Source: an uncultured Altererythrobacter sp.
GTDB taxonomy: Bacteria > Pseudomonadota > Alphaproteobacteria > Sphingomonadales > Sphingomonadaceae
Reading direction: 5' to 3'
Assembly (NCBI GenBank): GCA_946886565.1
Contig: CAMPIX010000004.1
Location: 111,174-175,173 of the forward strand
Length of the DNA: 64,000 nucleotides
The first letter of the stretch is position 1; each line of letters begins with the position of its first letter. The notes under the pieces are model-generated. The model was not told the DNA's origin. It saw only the letters and a list, made by a program, of their open reading frames with translations, and did not search any database. Positions 61,375 to 64,000 of this stretch are shown here, one piece after another. The translations under genes were made by a program, and so were the position numbers.

Positions 61375-62931
61375 ATGACGAAACCCGCCACGCATATCTG
61401 GCGCCTGCTCAAGTGGGGTCGCACGCTCGCGCGGCACGGGGCGTTGCGCGGGATCGAGAACGATCCGAACACCCCCGGCCCGGTCAAGCGGCTCGCGCGG
61501 CTGGCGCGCTTCGGCACGTTCCAGCCCGCCCAGCCCGACTATGCCGGCGCTTTCCAGGACATCGGCCCCGCGGCGATCAAGCTCGGCCAGTCGCTTGCCA
61601 CGCGACCCGACCTCGTGGGCGAGGAGGCGGCGCGCAACCTGCTTTCGCTGCAGGACAGTCTGCCGCCGGTGCCCTATCCCGAGATCGAGCGCGCGATCGC
61701 CGCGAGCTTCGGCCAGCCGGTCGACATGCTGTTTTCCGAGATCGACCCGGTGCCGGTCGGCGCGGCCTCGATCGCGCAGGTCCACCGCGCGGTGACGACC
61801 GAGGGCACGCAAGTCGCGATCAAGGTGCTGCGCCCCGGTATCCGCGAGCGCTTCGCGCGCGACATCGCGACCTACGAATGGGCCGCGGCGCATCTCGAGG
61901 CGCTCGGTGGCGAGGCGGCGCGGCTGCGCCCGCGGCTGACGATCGCCAACTTCAAGCGCTGGACCAACCGCGAGCTCGACCTGCGGCGCGAAGCCGCCTC
62001 GGCGAGCGAGCTGGCCGAATCGATGCACGGGGTCGAGCGCTACTGCATCCCCTCGATCGACTGGGACCGGACCAACGGCCGGGTGATGACGGTCGAATGG
62101 GTCGACGGGATCAAGATCTCCGACCGCGCGGCGCTGCTCGCCGCCGGGCACGACCTGCCCGACCTCGCGCGGCGGCTGGTGCTCGCGTTCCTGCGCCAGG
62201 CGATCAGCGCGGGGTTCTTCCACGCCGACATGCACCAGGGGAACCTGTTCGTGCAGGCCGATGGCACGATCGTGGCGATCGATTTCGGGATCATGGGCCG
62301 GATCGACCGCCGCGCGCGCCAGTGGCTGGCGGAAATCCTCTACGGCCTCACCACCGGCAACTACCGCCGCGTCGCCGAAATCCATTTCGAGGCGCAATAC
62401 GTCCCGAGCTATCACTCGGTCGACGAGTTCGCGACCGCGCTGCGCGCGGTGGGCGAGCCGATGCGCGGCAAGCCGGTGAGCGAGCTTTCGGTCGGCCAGA
62501 TGCTCGACGGGCTGTTCGCGATCACCCGCGATTTCGACATGCAGACCCAGCCGCACCTGCTGCTGCTGCAGAAGACGATGGTCATGGTCGAGGGGATTGC
62601 CACCCAGCTCGATCCCGAGATCAACATGTGGGACGTTTCCGCGCCGTTCGTGAAGAGCTGGATTCGCGACGAGCTCGGCCCCGAAGCCGCGCTCGCCGAG
62701 CGCATTCGCGAGGATACCGCGACGCTGCTGCGCATCCCCGACCTCGTCCGCCGGATCGAGGACCGCTTCCCCGCGCGCGGCGGCGCCCCCGAACCGCCGC
62801 CGCTGCCGCATATCGAACTGATGTGGGAACGCCGCGAACGCAAGCGGCGCGTCTGGCCGGGCTACCTGCTCGCGGCGCTGCTCGGCGGTGGGGCCATGGT
62901 GGGCGCGATGGCGCTCGGTTGGATCGGCTGA
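61375..62931 (+). CDS. ubiB: Ubiquinone biosynthesis atypical kinase UbiB
   Basis: 518 residues. Protein-kinase-like fold with the diagnostic K-x-G-Q motif (A-I-K-L-G-Q-S-L-A-T-R), the Ala-rich loop V-G-A-A-S-I-A-Q-V-H, the lysine V-A-I-K-V-L, the catalytic region F-F-H-A-D-M-H-Q-G-N-L and the metal motif I-D-F-G-I-M. Two C-terminal helices anchor it to the membrane (G-Y-L-L-A-A-L-L-G-G-G-A-M). It supports ubiquinone synthesis and is encoded next to ubiE as usual. Confidence 0.96.
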   Translation: MTKPATHIWRLLKWGRTLARHGALRGIENDPNTPGPVKRLARLARFGTFQPAQPDYAGAFQDIGPAAIKLGQSLATRPDLVGEEAARNLLSLQDSLPPVPYPEIERAIAASFGQPVDMLFSEIDPVPVGAASIAQVHRAVTTEGTQVAIKVLRPGIRERFARDIATYEWAAAHLEALGGEAARLRPRLTIANFKRWTNRELDLRREAASASELAESMHGVERYCIPSIDWDRTNGRVMTVEWVDGIKISDRAALLAAGHDLPDLARRLVLAFLRQAISAGFFHADMHQGNLFVQADGTIVAIDFGIMGRIDRRARQWLAEILYGLTTGNYRRVAEIHFEAQYVPSYHSVDEFATALRAVGEPMRGKPVSELSVGQMLDGLFAITRDFDMQTQPHLLLLQKTMVMVEGIATQLDPEINMWDVSAPFVKSWIRDELGPEAALAERIREDTATLLRIPDLVRRIEDRFPARGGAPEPPPLPHIELMWERRERKRRVWPGYLLAALLGGGAMVGAMALGWIG

Positions 62932-62935
62932 GCGC

Positions 62936-63319
62936 CTAAGTCTGCGGATGCGGCAGCACCCGGCTGGCCACGAGCAGCACGATCACGCACAGCGCCTCGA
63001 CCGCCATCGGGGCCCAGAAGCCGGGCTCCGTGCCGTCGGCGACGGCGCTGACGATCCGGCCGAGCAGGGCCAGGCCGAACAGGCCCGCGGGCACCAGCAG
63101 CAGGTCGCCGTTGCGGCGCCAGGCGCCGATCAGCATCGAGACCGCGGCGACCACGAAGAACGCGGTCATGTCCGCGCGCATGGTCGAAAGGCCGCTGGCG
63201 TCGATCGCGCGCAGGCCGAAGCTCTCGCCCGAATTGACCGGATCGATCAGGAACCCTAGCCCGGTGGCCAGAAAGAACAGCCCGCCCACGAAAATGAGCG
63301 CCGTCAGCACGATCCGCAT
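62936..63319 (-). CDS. Small four-helix membrane protein (DUF4345-like)
   Basis: 127 residues with four hydrophobic segments (A-L-I-F-V-G-G-L-F-F-L-A-T-G; A-F-F-V-V-A-A-V-S-M-L-I-G; L-L-V-P-A-G-L-F-G-L-A-L-L; A-L-C-V-I-V-L-L-V-A). F-G-L-R-A and S-T-M-R-A-D-M-T-A-F-F resemble DUF4345 proteins, though the match is tentative. It lies between ubiB and coaBC on the opposite strand, with no evident functional link. Confidence 0.65.
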   Translation of the reverse strand: MRIVLTALIFVGGLFFLATGLGFLIDPVNSGESFGLRAIDASGLSTMRADMTAFFVVAAVSMLIGAWRRNGDLLLVPAGLFGLALLGRIVSAVADGTEPGFWAPMAVEALCVIVLLVASRVLPHPQT

Positions 63320-63461
63320 CTTTTCCCTCCTGTTGTGCGGCGATGGTTTACAGGCCGCTCACCCGGTTTCGCCAGCACAATCTTTACCATCGCGAGCGAG
63401 GGTGGCACGGGGATACGCGCGCGGCTAGTCTCGCGCGCTATGCAGACGGGGACGATCGACC

Positions 63462-64000
63462 ATGGCCGGTGACAGCCTCTCGGGCCCTCCGCGCATCCTG
63501 CTGGTCGTCGGCGGCGGGATCGCGGCCTACAAGAGCTGCGAGCTCGTCCGGCTGATCCGCAAGGCGGGCGGATCGGTGACCTGCGTGGTGACCGAGGGCG
63601 GGCAGCAGTTCGTCACCCCGATGGCGCTCGCCGCGCTGAGCGAGAACCGCGTCTACACCACGCTGTGGGACCTCAAGAACGAGGCCGAGATGGGCCACAT
63701 CCAGCTCAGCCGCGAGGCCGATCTGGTCGTGGTGTGCCCGGCGACCGCCGACCTGCTCGCCAGGATGGCCGCGGGCATCGCCGACGATCTGGCGACCACG
63801 CTGATCCTCGCGACCGACAAGCCGGTGATGGCCGTCCCCGCGATGAACGTGCGGATGTGGCGGCACGTCGCCACACAGCGCAACGTCGGCTGGCTTCGCG
63901 AGGCGGGGGTCGAGGTGATCGAGCCCGACGAAGGCCCGATGGCGTGCGGCGAATACGGCCCCGGCCGCCTGCCCGAGCCCGAGGCGATCTGGGCGGCGAT
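63462..64000 (+). CDS. coaBC: Phosphopantothenoylcysteine decarboxylase/synthetase, N-terminal part (cut by window end)
   Basis: The frame from ATG at 63462 is open to the last base, giving 179 residues. The CoaC flavoprotein half is visible: V-G-G-G-I-A-A-Y-K-S-C-E-L, V-V-C-P-A-T-A-D-L-L-A-R-M-A-A-G-I-A-D-D-L, the active-site P-A-M-N-V-R-M-W, and G-x-M-A-C-G-E-Y-G-P-G-R-L. It converts 4'-phosphopantothenate to 4'-phosphopantetheine in CoA synthesis. The ubiB-coaBC order is typical for alphaproteobacteria; the CoaB half is beyond the window. Confidence 0.95.
   Translation, partial: MAGDSLSGPPRILLVVGGGIAAYKSCELVRLIRKAGGSVTCVVTEGGQQFVTPMALAALSENRVYTTLWDLKNEAEMGHIQLSREADLVVVCPATADLLARMAAGIADDLATTLILATDKPVMAVPAMNVRMWRHVATQRNVGWLREAGVEVIEPDEGPMACGEYGPGRLPEPEAIWAA

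Noticed and set aside
1..64000. CRISPR arrays, rRNA, tRNA and riboswitches
   Set aside because: No regularly spaced direct repeats, no tRNA cloverleaf and no known riboswitch core could be recognised on either strand.

Overview
The window looks like chromosome of a GC-rich alphaproteobacterium of the order Sphingomonadales, probably Erythrobacteraceae (Erythrobacter, Altererythrobacter or Porphyrobacter relatives). This is an inference from gene content and order: rpsT-mutM-ubiE-ubiB-coaBC beside dnaA, rpmH-rnpA-yidD-yidC-engB, DUF3576-leuS-lptE-holA, gltBD, dispersed polyhydroxyalkanoate genes and exosortase-A-type glycosylation genes. No rRNA, tRNA, CRISPR array or prophage was found.

Layout. 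1-2.4 kb: an AT-rich, probably imported DUF2971-like gene end, a KTSC protein, a cluster of inverted repeats and an HTH protein. 2-13 kb: small envelope proteins, phhA, uppP, an M13 peptidase, an MsbA-type ABC exporter, and phaZ. 13-19.5 kb: thiolase and MaoC hydratase, then a divergent exosortase-A-associated pair (O-glycosylation ligase and glycosyltransferase) with a hidden 48-codon membrane ORF in front of the ligase. 19.7-26.3 kb: gltB-gltD and a coupled P-loop ATPase, followed by a porin remnant. 26.7-29.4 kb: a LuxR-type regulator, a winged-helix protein, ung and an RNase D. 29.5-35.3 kb: lptC-lptA facing DUF3576-leuS-lptE-holA. 35.7-37.8 kb: an envelope protein, phaB and a CPCC protein.

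37.8-42.7 kb holds the most notable structure. The comM/yifB gene is cut in two by a 3,320-bp IS1595-family element with 29-bp imperfect terminal inverted repeats and a perfect 8-bp target duplication. Besides its ISXO2-like transposase it carries at least three passenger genes: a coiled-coil/winged-helix protein, a DUF6471 protein and a membrane protein. A 37-codon ORF may be a fourth. Divergent promoters in the element share a 13-bp palindrome that looks like an operator. Deleting the element plus one target copy restores the comM frame exactly.

42.8-64 kb is mostly core chromosome: rpmH-rnpA-yidD-yidC-engB (with an unusually long, hairpin-rich rpmH-rnpA spacer), GST and S1/P1 nuclease, dapE, a dicarboxylate symporter, nth, an ion channel, dapB, a sirtuin, a MoeB/ThiF-like enzyme, dnaA, rpsT, mutM, ubiE, ubiB and the start of coaBC.

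A recurrent theme is palindromic intergenic DNA. At least six sequence families lie between genes, several at convergent gene ends. Functional links visible here: PHA turnover (phaZ, phaB, thiolase, MaoC), LPS export (lptC, lptA, lptE, an MsbA-like exporter, uppP for the lipid carrier), ammonia assimilation (gltBD), lysine/diaminopimelate synthesis (dapE, dapB), ubiquinone synthesis (ubiE, ubiB) and base-excision repair (ung, nth, mutM).
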